Shown here: piece by piece, positions 17,120 to 25,777 of the stretch | Layout: each line of letters begins with the position of its first letter | Numbering within the stretch: position 1 is the first letter of the stretch | Source of the DNA: Rhodocista pekingensis | GTDB lineage: Bacteria > Pseudomonadota > Alphaproteobacteria > Azospirillales > Azospirillaceae | Assembly (NCBI RefSeq): GCF_042665545.1 | Contig: NZ_JBHTCM010000010.1 | Location: forward strand, 868,001-932,000 | DNA: 64,000 nt | Direction of reading: 5' to 3' | Made by a program: the position numbers and the translations under genes | Notes under the pieces: model-generated | The model's database searches: none | Told to the model about the DNA's origin: nothing | The model's input: only the letters and a program-made list of their open reading frames with translations

Positions 17120-18861
17120 CCGGGGCGCGCGTCCGGGATCTCCTGCCTGTGGCGGTCGGGGCGGTTCTCGTCGCCCTGTGGGGATGGCTGACCTGGGACT
17201 GGTGGTTCCCCGTCCCGTTCTGGGACATGGTCAACGTCCTGCGGTTCCTGGACCGCATCGACGGCGTCTTCAATCCCGCCCTCTTCTTCACCTTCGTCGA
17301 CAACGAGCATCGGCCCGTCTTCCCGATGGCGCTGTTCTATGTCGACACCTATCTGCTGGGGGCGACGGGGCGGCCGCTGGTGGCCGCCTCCTGGCTGTGC
17401 GCCTTCGTCACGGCGCTGATCTTCTGGCGTGCGGCGGCGGAGCGGCTCGGCGACCGCGCCCGGGCGTCGGGCCTGCTGCTGCTCGGCATGCTGGCGCTCC
17501 TGTTCGGGCTGGTCCACTTCGAGAACCTGTTCTGGAGCAAGCAGACCCACGTCTACCTGTCGCTGCTGGCATCGGCGGCGGCCATGCGGCTGGCCACGCG
17601 GGACGATCCCGGCGCCCGCCGCGGCATCGTCAGCGCCCGTGCCGGTGGCACTGCCGGCCTGCTGTTCGTGGGCAGCTTCAGCTTCCTCTATGGAGTGGTG
17701 GCCTGGGCGCCGGTTCTGGCCTTCCAGCTTCTCAGCCGCCGGCACCGGACCGATCTGGCGGTGACGGTGCCGGCCTTCCTGCTCACCGTCGCGCTCTATG
17801 CCGCCACCTGGACCTGGATCGAGGGGCATGATTCCCCCTTCCGGACGCTGCTCGATCCGCTGGGGCTGCTGGCGTATGCGCTCGACCTCGTGTCCGGTCC
17901 GCTGACCATGGCCCTGTCCGCCTTCCTTCCGATGGAGCGGGCGAACCTGATCGCCGTGACGGCCGTGGTCCTGCTGACGGCGGCCGGGGTGGCGGGGCTG
18001 CCGCCGATCCGCGGCCGTCTGGGCCGCAGGCGGCCGGAGACGGCCGGGCGCGGGACTGCGTTGCCGGCGACCGACTCCTTCCTGCTGCTGGTCATGGCGC
18101 ACATGCTCCTGATCGGTCTGGTGACGGGCCTCGGGCGCCTGCATGTGACGCCGGGAGAGACGTCGCGGTATCAGATCTGCGGCGCGTTGTTCCTGATCGC
18201 CGCCGTCGGACTGACGGTGCGTGCGCGCCCCACGGCAGCGACGGTGGCGGCCCTTGCCCTGGCGGCCATCGGTGCCGCGGGCAGCTACGCGGCCTTTCCC
18301 CAGGCCAAGGCCCTGGTCTTCAAGGTCGAGAACGGGGCGATGGCCTTTGCCCTGGGCGTCGATACCGATCCGGTGTCCGACCAGATCTTCCCCGTCCACC
18401 AGATGCTGGCGGACATCCGGAAGCGGATGGCGGAGCAGGGGATACGGCCTTGGCAGGTGCCGGCTGTCGACCGCATCGGCGGCCCGCTGCCGGAAGCTGC
18501 GGACCCTGCCCGATGCGTCGGATCGGTGGAGTCCGTCACCGACCTGCCCGGCGCTCCCCAGCCGTTCCGCCGCGTCATGGGCTGGGCGTTGGAGCGCCGG
18601 GACACCGGTTACGAGACCCCGCGGCTGATGGTCTTCACCGACGCAGACGGGCGCATCACGGGTCTGGGGACGGTCGGCATCCGCAGGGATGAGATCTCGG
18701 CGGAAATCCGGCTCGGCCGGCTGGCCCGTCGGGTGAGCGATGCCGGATATCCAGGCTTCATCGGGTATCTGCCCAAGGACGCGGATGGCGGGCCCGAAAC
18801 CGTCCAGGCCTGGGCGATCCTGCACGATGGCAGCGCCTGTCCGCTGACCGGCGGGCGCTGA
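17116..18861 (+). CDS. Polytopic membrane protein, GtrC-like candidate
   Basis: The 581-residue protein has about ten hydrophobic segments in residues 1-420, then a soluble region of about 160 residues with LMVFTDADGRITGLGTVG. No family motif is certain. Coupling to a GtrB/DPM1-like transferase through ATGA, and a first periplasmic loop rich in acidic and aromatic residues (PFWDMVNVLRFLDRIDG), suggest a GT-C type enzyme. Such an enzyme would move a sugar from undecaprenyl phosphate to a surface glycan. That role is inference from topology and context. No GtrA-type flippase gene is visible next to it. Confidence 0.7.
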   Translation: MTGARVRDLLPVAVGAVLVALWGWLTWDWWFPVPFWDMVNVLRFLDRIDGVFNPALFFTFVDNEHRPVFPMALFYVDTYLLGATGRPLVAASWLCAFVTALIFWRAAAERLGDRARASGLLLLGMLALLFGLVHFENLFWSKQTHVYLSLLASAAAMRLATRDDPGARRGIVSARAGGTAGLLFVGSFSFLYGVVAWAPVLAFQLLSRRHRTDLAVTVPAFLLTVALYAATWTWIEGHDSPFRTLLDPLGLLAYALDLVSGPLTMALSAFLPMERANLIAVTAVVLLTAAGVAGLPPIRGRLGRRRPETAGRGTALPATDSFLLLVMAHMLLIGLVTGLGRLHVTPGETSRYQICGALFLIAAVGLTVRARPTAATVAALALAAIGAAGSYAAFPQAKALVFKVENGAMAFALGVDTDPVSDQIFPVHQMLADIRKRMAEQGIRPWQVPAVDRIGGPLPEAADPARCVGSVESVTDLPGAPQPFRRVMGWALERRDTGYETPRLMVFTDADGRITGLGTVGIRRDEISAEIRLGRLARRVSDAGYPGFIGYLPKDADGGPETVQAWAILHDGSACPLTGGR

Positions 18862-19287
18862 GCCCCCCATGATTCCCGCCCGATGAAACCCTGACGCCCG
18901 CGATAGCTTCACCCGCATCGTATCCGGCTGGTCCATGCATCCCGCCGCGCGCTGCTCGTGCTCGCCCAGGCGGGTGGCACGGAGCGCAGGCGCTGGCCGT
19001 GCCGGAAACCATCACGCTGCTGCCGCTGCCGCCCTACGGTCCCGAGTCGGACCCGCCGAGTGCACCTGACCGGCCCCATCGGATGTCGATGGCGCGGAGA
19101 CTGGTGCGGCGGGGAACTGGCGAGGACCGGCAGTTTTCCGGCCCCCCCTCGGCCCGGCGCTCGCATCCCAGCGGGCCGTGGCGTGCCCGGGGGCACCCCG
19201 GCGCAGGCGGCTTGCTGCGTCCCCGGGCTCATCCGCAAAAGCAAAAGGGCCCGGCGTTGGCGCGGGCCCTTTTTGCTTGTCTGAGAC
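18862..19287. other. Non-coding gap before tRNA-Gly
   Basis: These 426 bases lie between the membrane protein gene and tRNA-Gly, which converge. Apart from the tRNA terminator at 19235-19275 nothing is recognised. Open frames here have shadow-like composition. Confidence 0.4.
19235..19275 (-). terminator. Terminator of tRNA-Gly
   Basis: On the minus strand AAAAAGGGCCCG and CGGGCCCTTTT form a long stem with a small internal loop, followed by GCTTTTG. It begins 13 bases after the tRNA 3' end. The plus strand gives CTTTTTGCTT, so it may act in both directions. Confidence 0.85.
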
Positions 19288-19362
19288 TGGAGCGGGCGAA
19301 GGGATTCGAACCCTCGACCCCAACCTTGGCAAGGTTGTGCTCTACCCCTGAGCTACGCCCGC
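19288..19362 (-). tRNA. tRNA-Gly (anticodon GCC)
   Basis: Minus-strand cloverleaf: acceptor GCGGGCG pairing with CGCCCGC, D arm TAGCTCAGGGGTAGAGCA, anticodon stem CAACC/GGTTG with loop TTGCCAA giving GCC, T arm GGGTTCGAATCCC, and an encoded CCA. It reads GGC. Confidence 0.97.
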
Positions 19363-19499
19363 GTTCCGTCTCGATCCCGACGCTGCGCCCGTGCCTTCCG
19401 GCCCGGGTCCCGCCCGACCGTCCGCATCGCCTTGGTTCCGTTGCCGTTACCGCCGCTTCGCGTCCGGCCGTCGGGGGTGCGCCCCGTCGGTGAGCGCGG

Positions 19500-19527
19500 A
19501 CTATACTCATCCGCCGACGGCATGCAA
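19500..19527 (-). promoter_or_regulatory. Candidate sigma70 promoter of tRNA-Gly
   Basis: On the minus strand TTGCAT, 16 bases, TATAGT. It lies about 140 bases upstream of the tRNA 5' end, so a leader would need processing. Confidence 0.5.
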
Positions 19528-19556
19528 GCGGTTTGTTGCAGAAAAAATCGGGGCCG

Positions 19557-19586
19557 TTGGCGAGGGGGGGCGGAGCGGACTATATA
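19557..19586 (+). promoter_or_regulatory. Candidate sigma70 promoter of the cnoX operon
   Basis: TTGGCG, 18 bases, TATATA, in an otherwise GC-rich spacer. It predicts a leader of about 180 bases before the cnoX start. Confidence 0.5.
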
Positions 19587-19772
19587 AGCGCGCGGACCGG
19601 CGGTTGACGCCGGGCCCGGCGACAGCGCGCGCCTCCCACGGGGGCGGGCGCCCGAGCCCAAGACCGAACCGTCCACCCGAGCGTCCCCCCGACCGGACCA
19701 ACCAGACGGGCCAGCCGACCGGGCCGACCAACCAGGCCGAAACGACAGGCCACGCAACCAAGGACGAGGACC

Positions 19773-20705
19773 ATGCAGCCCAGCTTCCCCGCCACCCCCG
19801 CGCCGAAGCCGACCGTCCCCGGCGACATCATCAAGGACGGCAGCGACGCCACCTTCATGGCCGACGTCATCGAGGCGTCGCGCACGGTGCCGGTCCTGGT
19901 CGATTTCTGGGCGACGTGGTGCGGCCCCTGCAAGCAGCTCGGGCCCGCGCTGGAGAAGGTGGTGACGGCGGCCAAGGGCGCCGTCCGGCTGGTCAAGATC
20001 GACACCGACAAGAACCCGATGGTGGCGGGCCAGCTCCGCATCCAGTCGATTCCCGCCGTCTACGCCTTCTACCAGGGCCGGCCGGTGGACGGATTCGTCG
20101 GCGCCCTGCCCGAATCGCAGCTCAAGCAGTTCGTGGACCGGCTGGTGCAGGCGACCGGCGCCGCCGCCCCGGCGGCCGACGACATCGCCACCGTCCTGGA
20201 GGAGGCGAAGCAGATCCTGGACCAGGGCGACGCGGAGGGGGCCGCCGCCGTCTACAACGAGGTGCTCCAGGCCGAGCCGGAGAACGCCGTCGCCTATGCC
20301 GGGCTGGTCCGCTGCCTGCTGGCGGTGGGGCAGACCGACGATGCGCGCAAGCTGATCGAGGGCGCCCCCGCCGCCATCGCCAGGTCGCCGGAACTGGCCG
20401 GGCTGAAGAGCCAGCTCGACCTGGCCGAGCAGGCCCGGCAGGCCGGCCCGATCCCCGAGCTGATGAACCGTCTGGCGCGCGACCCCGACGACCACCAGAC
20501 CCGCTACGATCTGGCCCTGGCGCTCCATGCCGCGGGCAAGTCCGAGGCGGCGGTGGAGGCGCTGCTGGAGATCGTGAAGCGCGACCGCGAATGGAACGAT
20601 CAGGCCGCCCGGAAGCAGCTCCTCAAATTTTTTGAGGCTTTCGGCCCCACGGACAAGCTGACGGTCATGGCCCGGCGGAAATTGTCCTCTATCTTATTTT
20701 CATGA
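19773..20705 (+). CDS. cnoX: CnoX/YbbN-type thioredoxin-fold co-chaperone
   Basis: The 310-residue protein has a thioredoxin domain (residues about 15-125) with VDFWATWCGPCKQ. Residues 50-53 form the CGPC active site, and IPAVYAFYQGRPVDGF includes the cis-Pro. TPR-like helical repeats follow (QILDQGDAEGAAAVYNEVL; ALHAAGKSEAAVEALLEI). E. coli CnoX lacks a working CXXC, while the Caulobacter protein has one; this copy is of the latter type and may reduce disulfides as well as hold unfolded clients for GroEL. It overlaps the LON-domain gene by ATGA. Confidence 0.92.
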   Translation: MQPSFPATPAPKPTVPGDIIKDGSDATFMADVIEASRTVPVLVDFWATWCGPCKQLGPALEKVVTAAKGAVRLVKIDTDKNPMVAGQLRIQSIPAVYAFYQGRPVDGFVGALPESQLKQFVDRLVQATGAAAPAADDIATVLEEAKQILDQGDAEGAAAVYNEVLQAEPENAVAYAGLVRCLLAVGQTDDARKLIEGAPAAIARSPELAGLKSQLDLAEQARQAGPIPELMNRLARDPDDHQTRYDLALALHAAGKSEAAVEALLEIVKRDREWNDQAARKQLLKFFEAFGPTDKLTVMARRKLSSILFS

Positions 20706-21364
20706 CCCTGAACCCCTTCGATCCGACCTTCGAGTCGCTGCCGCAGAGCATCCCCGTCTTCCCCTTGACGGGGGTGCTTCTGCTCCCCCGCGGCAAGCTG
20801 CCCCTGAACATCTTCGAGCCGCGCTATCTTGCCATGACGCAGGACGCGCTGGCCGCCGACCGGATGATCGGGATGATCCAGCCGGCCGACCCGGCGGACC
20901 GCTGCCGCAACCCCGGCCTGCTGGATGTGGGCTGCGCCGGCCGCATCACCTCCTTCTCGGAGACCGACGACGGCCGCTTCCTGCTCAGCCTGACCGGCGT
21001 CTGCCGGTTCCTGGTGAAGGAGGAGGTGCCGACCACCCGCGGCTACCGCCGCGTGGTGCCGGACTGGACGCCCTTCGCGCTGGACCTGACGGAGGATGCC
21101 TGCCAGTGCATCGACCGGCCGCGGCTGACCTCGGCGCTGCGGACCTTCTTCCAGCAGAACGGCATGCAGGCCAACTGGGACGCCATCGAGAGCACGCCCG
21201 ACGAGCGGCTGGTCACCACCCTGTCCATGATCTGCCCGTTCGGACCGCGGGAGAAGCAGGCCCTGCTGGAGGTGGCGGACCTGCCCCAGCGCGCCGACAT
21301 GCTGCTTGCATTGATCGAGATGGCGGTGCACGACAGGCGCGACGGCGAGGCGGCCCGGCACTGA
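20702..21364 (+). CDS. LON peptidase substrate-binding domain protein
   Basis: The 220-residue protein contains only the N-terminal domain of Lon: IPVFPLTGVLLLPRGKLPLNIFEPRYLAM is diagnostic, with LLSLTGVCRFLV and YRRVVPDW following. The AAA+ and protease domains of Lon are absent. Such free-standing domains are common in Alphaproteobacteria beside cnoX, and a role in protein quality control is inferred from that. It overlaps cnoX by 4 bases and is probably translationally coupled. Confidence 0.9.
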   Translation: MTLNPFDPTFESLPQSIPVFPLTGVLLLPRGKLPLNIFEPRYLAMTQDALAADRMIGMIQPADPADRCRNPGLLDVGCAGRITSFSETDDGRFLLSLTGVCRFLVKEEVPTTRGYRRVVPDWTPFALDLTEDACQCIDRPRLTSALRTFFQQNGMQANWDAIESTPDERLVTTLSMICPFGPREKQALLEVADLPQRADMLLALIEMAVHDRRDGEAARH

Positions 21365-21434
21365 GGCCGGCCGCCTGGCCGTCGCCGTACCGTTCTTCCG
21401 CACCGTCCCTCAGCATCGACAAGGAGTTCCCGCC

Positions 21435-21638
21435 ATGGCCGACGCCGCCAAGGTTGACCCCAAGCTGCTGGAGATCCTGGTCTGCCCGCTGACCAAGGGT
21501 CCGCTGCGCTACGACGCCGACCGCCAGGAACTGGTCAGCGACCAGGCCAAGCTGGCCTATCCGATCCGCGACGGCATCCCGATCATGCTGGTGGACGAGG
21601 CACGCCCGCTGGACGGCGCCCCGGCCCGCGCCGGCTGA
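21435..21638 (+). CDS. Trm112/YcaR-family small protein
   Basis: The 67-residue protein has the pattern LLEILVCPLTKGPLRYD, AKLAYPIRDGIPIML, typical of UPF0434/Trm112. The usual zinc site is reduced: one Cys remains (CPLT), as in many bacterial members. Trm112 proteins activate methyltransferases in eukaryotes; the bacterial role is uncertain. It has AAGGAG before the ATG and lies in the cnoX operon. Confidence 0.88.
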   Translation: MADAAKVDPKLLEILVCPLTKGPLRYDADRQELVSDQAKLAYPIRDGIPIMLVDEARPLDGAPARAG

Positions 21639-21646
21639 GCCCCGCC

Positions 21647-22027
21647 ATGGCGGAGGGCGGCAGCCGCCCCTGGCCGACGGAGATCCGCCTGAAGGCGGCG
21701 GAGCGGACCCTGCTGGTCGCCTTCGACGACGGCAGCCGCTTCGCCCTGCCGGCGGAGCTGCTGCGGGTGGAGAGCCCCTCGGCCGAGGTGCAGGGGCACG
21801 GCCCCGGCCAGAAGACGCTGGTGGCCGGCAAGGCCGGGGTCGGCATCGCGTCGCTGGAGCCGGTCGGCAATTATGCCGTCCGAATCGTCTTCGACGACGG
21901 GCACGATACCGGCCTGTTCACCTGGAGCTATCTGCACGAGCTGGGCACCCGGCAGGACGCGCTGTGGTCCGCCTATCTCGCCGCCCTGGAGCGCGCCGGC
22001 CTCCGCCGCGACCCGCGGGGGCGATAG
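21647..22027 (+). CDS. DUF971 (gamma-butyrobetaine hydroxylase-like N-terminal) protein
   Basis: The 126-residue protein matches DUF971: WPTEIRLKAAERTLLVAFDDG, FALPAELLRVESPSAEV, NYAVRIVFDDGHDTGLFTW, YLHELGTR. The fold is found at the N-terminus of gamma-butyrobetaine hydroxylases and in iron-sulfur-associated proteins. Stand-alone bacterial copies have no firm function. It is 8 bases downstream of the Trm112-like gene, and the operon cnoX-LON-Trm112-DUF971 recurs in related bacteria as far as I recall. Confidence 0.87.
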   Translation: MAEGGSRPWPTEIRLKAAERTLLVAFDDGSRFALPAELLRVESPSAEVQGHGPGQKTLVAGKAGVGIASLEPVGNYAVRIVFDDGHDTGLFTWSYLHELGTRQDALWSAYLAALERAGLRRDPRGR

Positions 22028-22030
22028 GGA

Positions 22031-22053
22031 CGGGAGCGGCGGCCGGCCGCTCC
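22031..22053. terminator. Hairpin between convergent DUF971 and sugar dehydrogenase genes
   Basis: GGGAGCGGC and GCCGCTCCC form a perfect 9-bp stem with a 5-base loop just after the DUF971 stop. T-content after it is low (CTCGCCTCCTTCTTG). Confidence 0.55.
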
Positions 22054-22092
22054 CCTCGCCTCCTTCTTGCAGGTCCTGTCAGGCAGGCCCCG

Positions 22093-23490
22093 TCAGTACG
22101 GGGTGGCGCTCCCGCCAGCGGGCGTTTCCCCGGCAGACGTTTCCCCGGCAGACGTCTCCCCGACGGACGCCTGGCCGGCCGGCCCCGCGGCGACGGGCGA
22201 GCTGCCCGCCGGCGCCATGCGCCAGATGGTGTTCGACAGATCGTCGGCCACGATCAGCGCCCCGCGCGGATCGACGGTGACGCCGACCGGCCGGCCGCGC
22301 GTCATGCCGTCCTCGCTGCGGAATCCCGTCACGGCATCGACCGGCGGGCCGGCGGGCCGCCCGTCCCGGAACGGCACGAACACCACCTTGTAGCCGGAGG
22401 GCTCGTCACGGTTCCAACTGCCGTGCTCGCCCACGAACGCGCCTTCGGCGAACGGGGCACCCAGGGCGGGCGTGGAGAAGGCCAGCCCCAGCGGCGCCAC
22501 ATGCGAGCCGAGCGAATAGTCCGGCCGGATCGCCGCGGCGACCTTCTCCGGGTCCTGCGGCCGCACCCGCGTGTCCACCGTCTGGCCCCAGTAGCTGTAG
22601 GGCCAGCCATAGAAGCCGCCCTCGCGGACCGAGGTGAGGTAGTCGGGGACGAGGTTCGGGCCAAGCTCGTCGCGCTCGTTCACCACCGCCCACAGGGCGC
22701 CGGTGTCCGGCTGGATGGAGAGGGCGGTGGGGTTGCGCAGGCCGGTGGCATAGGGCCGGTGCGCCCCCGTCTCCGCATCCACCTCCCAGATCATGGCGCG
22801 GTCCACCTCGGCCACCATCCCGCGCTCGGTGATGTTGCTGTTGGAGCCGATGCCGACATAGAGGAAGCGGCCGTCCGGTCCGGCGGCCAGCGCCTTGGTC
22901 CAGTGGTGGTTGATCTCCGACGGCAGGGCGGTGACCGTCTCCGGCGGCCCCTCCGCCCGCGTCTGCCCCTCGCGGTAGGGGAAGCGCACCAGGGCGTCCT
23001 GGTTGGCGACATAGAGCCGGTCCTCCACCAGGGCCAGCCCGTAGGGGGCGTTCAGGCCGTCGGCGAAGACGGTCTGCATCTCGTACTCGCCGTCGCCGTC
23101 GCCGTCCCGCAGCAGGGTCAGGCGGTTGCCGCTGTCGACGGAGGTCGTTCCCTTCGCCTTGATGACGCCGGCGATGATGTCCTTGGGCCGCAGGGCCGGT
23201 GCGTTGCCGCCCCGCCCTTCCGCGACCAGGATGTCGCCATTGGGGAGCACCAGGGTCTGGCGCGGGATGCCCAGCCCGGTGGCGATCGGGGTGATGGTGT
23301 AGCCGTCCGGCACGGTCGGCCGCTGGCTGCCCCAGGCGGCGGGTTCGGCGATGTTCATGCTTGGCAGCAGGCCGCGCTGCGGCTCTGGCAACTGCGGATC
23401 GGTGCCATAGGCCGGGGGCGGCGGATCGCCGTCACAGGCGGTCAGCAGGGCGAGGAGGGCGACGGCGGTCGGCAGGGCGAAGCGGGTCAT
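22093..23490 (-). CDS. PQQ-dependent sugar (sorbosone) dehydrogenase-like lipoprotein
   Basis: The 465-residue protein has a lipoprotein signal (LPTAVALLALLTAC, Cys at residue 19). Beta-propeller blades follow as in soluble glucose/sorbosone dehydrogenases: GLGIPRQTLVLPNGDILVAE, GLNAPYGLALVEDRLYVAN, INHHWTKALAAGPDGRFLYVGIG, YATGLRNPTALSIQP, EGGFYGWPYSYWG, ADDLSNTIWRM. Likely a periplasmic quinoprotein oxidising an unknown aldose. The last 30 residues hold a GETSA repeat encoded by a 15-base tandem repeat. The ATG at 23490 overlaps the DUF2231 stop by 4 bases. Confidence 0.88.
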   Translation of the reverse strand: MTRFALPTAVALLALLTACDGDPPPPAYGTDPQLPEPQRGLLPSMNIAEPAAWGSQRPTVPDGYTITPIATGLGIPRQTLVLPNGDILVAEGRGGNAPALRPKDIIAGVIKAKGTTSVDSGNRLTLLRDGDGDGEYEMQTVFADGLNAPYGLALVEDRLYVANQDALVRFPYREGQTRAEGPPETVTALPSEINHHWTKALAAGPDGRFLYVGIGSNSNITERGMVAEVDRAMIWEVDAETGAHRPYATGLRNPTALSIQPDTGALWAVVNERDELGPNLVPDYLTSVREGGFYGWPYSYWGQTVDTRVRPQDPEKVAAAIRPDYSLGSHVAPLGLAFSTPALGAPFAEGAFVGEHGSWNRDEPSGYKVVFVPFRDGRPAGPPVDAVTGFRSEDGMTRGRPVGVTVDPRGALIVADDLSNTIWRMAPAGSSPVAAGPAGQASVGETSAGETSAGETPAGGSATPY

Positions 23491-23945
23491 TCCAGTCCTC
23501 CCGTATGCAGGCCGGCCGAATGCAGGCCGGCCGCGCGCAGGCTGGAGAAGCCGGTCCCGGTCGCCAGCACGGCGAGCAGGGTGACGATCGCCGAGAGCAC
23601 CAGCCCTTCCGGCATGGTCCCCCAGGCATCCCGCGCATGGATGAGCGCGTTGGCGAAGCCGAGCGCGAAGGTGGCGAGAAGCAGCAGGAAATAGACCAGC
23701 GCCCGCTGGCGGTGCCGGCCCGCCCGGACCAGATCGACCAGCGCCCAGAGGAGCGCCAGCCCCGTGAAGACCATGGCTCCGGCGATCAGCCAGGAGGCGA
23801 AGTTGCTCCACTGAATCTGGAAGGTGCTGGCATAGGCGATGTCGCTGAGCAGGCCGCCCAGGAACAGGGGCACGGTGGCGGCGAGCAGGGCCGCATGCAG
23901 GGGCTGGATCGCCCGCACCGGCCGTCGGTCGACGATGGCTGTCAC
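23487..23945 (-). CDS. DUF2231-type membrane protein
   Basis: The 152-residue protein has four transmembrane segments and the DUF2231 start IQPLHAALLAATVPLFLGGLLSDIAY. The family is often encoded next to periplasmic redox enzymes. Its stop overlaps the sugar dehydrogenase start (ATGA), suggesting that it may pass electrons or anchor that enzyme; this is inference. The C-terminal tail has a small AGLHSAGLHTGGL repeat. Confidence 0.82.
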   Translation of the reverse strand: MTAIVDRRPVRAIQPLHAALLAATVPLFLGGLLSDIAYASTFQIQWSNFASWLIAGAMVFTGLALLWALVDLVRAGRHRQRALVYFLLLLATFALGFANALIHARDAWGTMPEGLVLSAIVTLLAVLATGTGFSSLRAAGLHSAGLHTGGLE

Positions 23946-24109
23946 GGCGTCTTCTCCTCGCCCGGTCAGACCGCGCGCCGCTCCGCCGGAGGCGTGGCGG
24001 ACGGGGCCGGCGTGCCGGAGCCTGTCGGGTTCCCGGGTACTGAATGCCCGGGCGCGGCGGTTGTTCCGCCCGCGCCGGCCCGATGGGCCCGAGGATGTGA
24101 GGAGAAGAT

Positions 24110-24129
24110 CCGCCGCCGACGGCGGACGG
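24110..24129 (-). terminator. Hairpin after marC
   Basis: On the minus strand GTCCGCCG and CGGCGGAT form a stem beginning about 4 bases after the marC stop, followed by CTTCTCCTC. A weak terminator at most. Confidence 0.4.
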
Positions 24130-24132
24130 ACC

Positions 24133-24774
24133 TCAGCGGTGCAGCACGCCGCTTTCGATCAGCCCGTCGATGACGAACTGGCAGGCCAGCGCCGCCAGCA
24201 GGATGCCGAGCACGCGGTTGACCACGTTGATGCCGGTCACGCCCATGAAGCGGCTGACCTCGGCCGCGAACAGCAGCACGACCAGAGTCAGCGCCAGCAC
24301 CGCCGCCAGCACGCCCAGCACCACCGCCTGCGAGGCGAGGTCGCCCGAGGCGCGGCCCATCAGCAGCACGACCGAGGTCATGGCGCCGGGTCCGGCGATC
24401 AGCGGGATGCCCAGCGGGAAGACGGAGATGTCGGCATCGTGCATCACCTTGTCCTGCGCCTCCGCCCGTTCGTCGGGGGTGGCGCGGATGCCGCTCTCCC
24501 GCGCGAACACCATCTCGATGGCCAGCAGCAGCAGCAGGATGCCGCCGGCGATGCGGAAGGCGCCGACGCCGATGCCCAGCGCCTTCAGCAGCCCCTCCCC
24601 CACCAGGGCGAAGACGAACAGCAGGCCGGCACCGATCAGCACGCCCTTCACCGCCATCCGCCGGCGCACGGAATGCTCCATGCCCGCGGTCAGTCCGGCG
24701 AAGACGGGACCCAGGCCGATCGGGTCGATGGTGACGAGGAAGGCGACAGCGGTGGCGAGGATCAGATCGGTCAT
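24133..24774 (-). CDS. MarC-family integral membrane protein
   Basis: The 213-residue protein has six transmembrane segments. Family marks are VTIDPIGLGPVFAGLT near the N-terminus, FRIAGGILLLLLAIEMVF in the middle, and FPLGIPLIAGPGAMTSVVLL (P-[LI]-x-[ALI]-GPG) after the acidic loop. MarC proteins are widespread and of unknown transport function; the old link to antibiotic resistance was withdrawn. The ATG at 24774 begins directly at the conserved domain. Confidence 0.92.
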   Translation of the reverse strand: MTDLILATAVAFLVTIDPIGLGPVFAGLTAGMEHSVRRRMAVKGVLIGAGLLFVFALVGEGLLKALGIGVGAFRIAGGILLLLLAIEMVFARESGIRATPDERAEAQDKVMHDADISVFPLGIPLIAGPGAMTSVVLLMGRASGDLASQAVVLGVLAAVLALTLVVLLFAAEVSRFMGVTGINVVNRVLGILLAALACQFVIDGLIESGVLHR

Positions 24775-24957
24775 GGTCGCACGGGCCGGGCGCACGGGAC
24801 GGAAGGTCCTGGCGCGGTCGGAATCGGGTCGCGGGAAATCGGAGGATGACCTAACGCATCGCGCGCGCCGGGTCCATGGCCGGTGCATCATGGCCGGGAT
24901 GCGGACATGGGGTTCCGGCCCGGCCGGTCAGGTCTGACCGGCTGGCGGACCGACCTG

Positions 24958-25015
24958 AAAACCGATTCGATTTTCGCCCCCGTCGGTTGACAGTCTTCCG
25001 GCCCCGCTCTAAGAG
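24958..25015 (+). promoter_or_regulatory. Promoter and possible operator of the CoA-transferase operon
   Basis: TTGACA at 24987-24992, 17 bases, TAAGAG at 25010-25015: the best sigma70 -35 in the window with a proper spacing. Just upstream, AAAACCGA-T-TCGATTTT (24958-24974) is an inverted repeat with one mismatch pair, placed where an activator could bind. Confidence 0.65.
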
Positions 25016-25061
25016 CAGATGCGACACCTGACACCCCGGGAACGGAGGCCGAAGGACTGCC

Positions 25062-25766
25062 ATGATCAAGAAGGTCCATCCCGACGCCGTCGCCGCCCTG
25101 GCCGGCCTGCTGCGCGACGACATGACCATCATGGCCGGCGGCTTCGGCCTCTGCGGCATCCCGGAGACGCTGATCGACGCGATCCGCCAGTCCGGCGTGA
25201 CGGGGCTGACCGTCATCTCCAACAATGCGGGCGTGGACGGCTTCGGCCTGGGCGTGCTGCTGGAGACCCGGCAGATCCGCAAGATGGTCAGCAGCTATGT
25301 CGGGGAGAACAAGCTGTTCGCCCAGCAGTACCTGTCCGGCGAGCTGGAGCTGGAGTTCAATCCCCAGGGCACCCTGGCCGAGCGCATCCGCGCCGGCGGG
25401 GCGGGCATCCCGGCCTTCTACACGAAGACCGGCGTCGGCACGATCGTGGCCGAGGGCAAGGAGATCCGGGAGTTCGACGGCGAGCGCTACGTCATGGAGC
25501 GCGGGCTGGTCGCCGACCTTGCCATCGTCAAGGCCTGGATCGGGGATACCGAGGGCAACCTCGTCTACCGGAAGACGGCGCGGAACTTCAATCCGATGAT
25601 GGCCACCGCCGGCAAGGTCACCGTGGCCGAGGTGGAGAGGCTGGTGCAGCCCGGGGAGATCGACCCCGACCATATCCACACCCCCGGCATCTACGTGCAG
25701 CGCATCGTCCAGGGGGCCGCCTACGAGAAGCGCATCGAACAGCGCACCGTCCGCAAGCGCGCCTGA
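25062..25766 (+). CDS. scoA: 3-oxoacid CoA-transferase subunit A
   Basis: The 234-residue alpha subunit carries MAGGFGLCGIPETLIDAI, VISNNAG, the NPQGTLAERIRAGGAGIPAFYT block and GLVADLAIVKAWIGD, all typical of succinyl-CoA:3-ketoacid CoA-transferase (SCOT/AtoD). The enzyme moves CoA from succinyl-CoA to acetoacetate, opening ketone-body use. Acetoacetate is also an end product of the homogentisate pathway encoded nearby. It precedes subunit B by 11 bases in one operon with its own promoter. Confidence 0.93.
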   Translation: MIKKVHPDAVAALAGLLRDDMTIMAGGFGLCGIPETLIDAIRQSGVTGLTVISNNAGVDGFGLGVLLETRQIRKMVSSYVGENKLFAQQYLSGELELEFNPQGTLAERIRAGGAGIPAFYTKTGVGTIVAEGKEIREFDGERYVMERGLVADLAIVKAWIGDTEGNLVYRKTARNFNPMMATAGKVTVAEVERLVQPGEIDPDHIHTPGIYVQRIVQGAAYEKRIEQRTVRKRA

Positions 25767-25777
25767 GGGAGGACCGA

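Larger units (their letters stand above)
19363..19772. other. Divergent spacer between tRNA-Gly and cnoX
   Basis: These 410 bases contain the two promoters listed separately and a long leader before cnoX rich in GACCGGACC-like runs. No gene is seen. Lower-GC stretches mark the promoters around 19500-19590. Confidence 0.5.

Noticed and set aside
16804..18936. Minus-strand open frame of 710 codons opposite the membrane protein gene
   Set aside because: Gln/Arg/His-rich sequence without domains, antisense to a polytopic protein coupled by ATGA to its neighbour.
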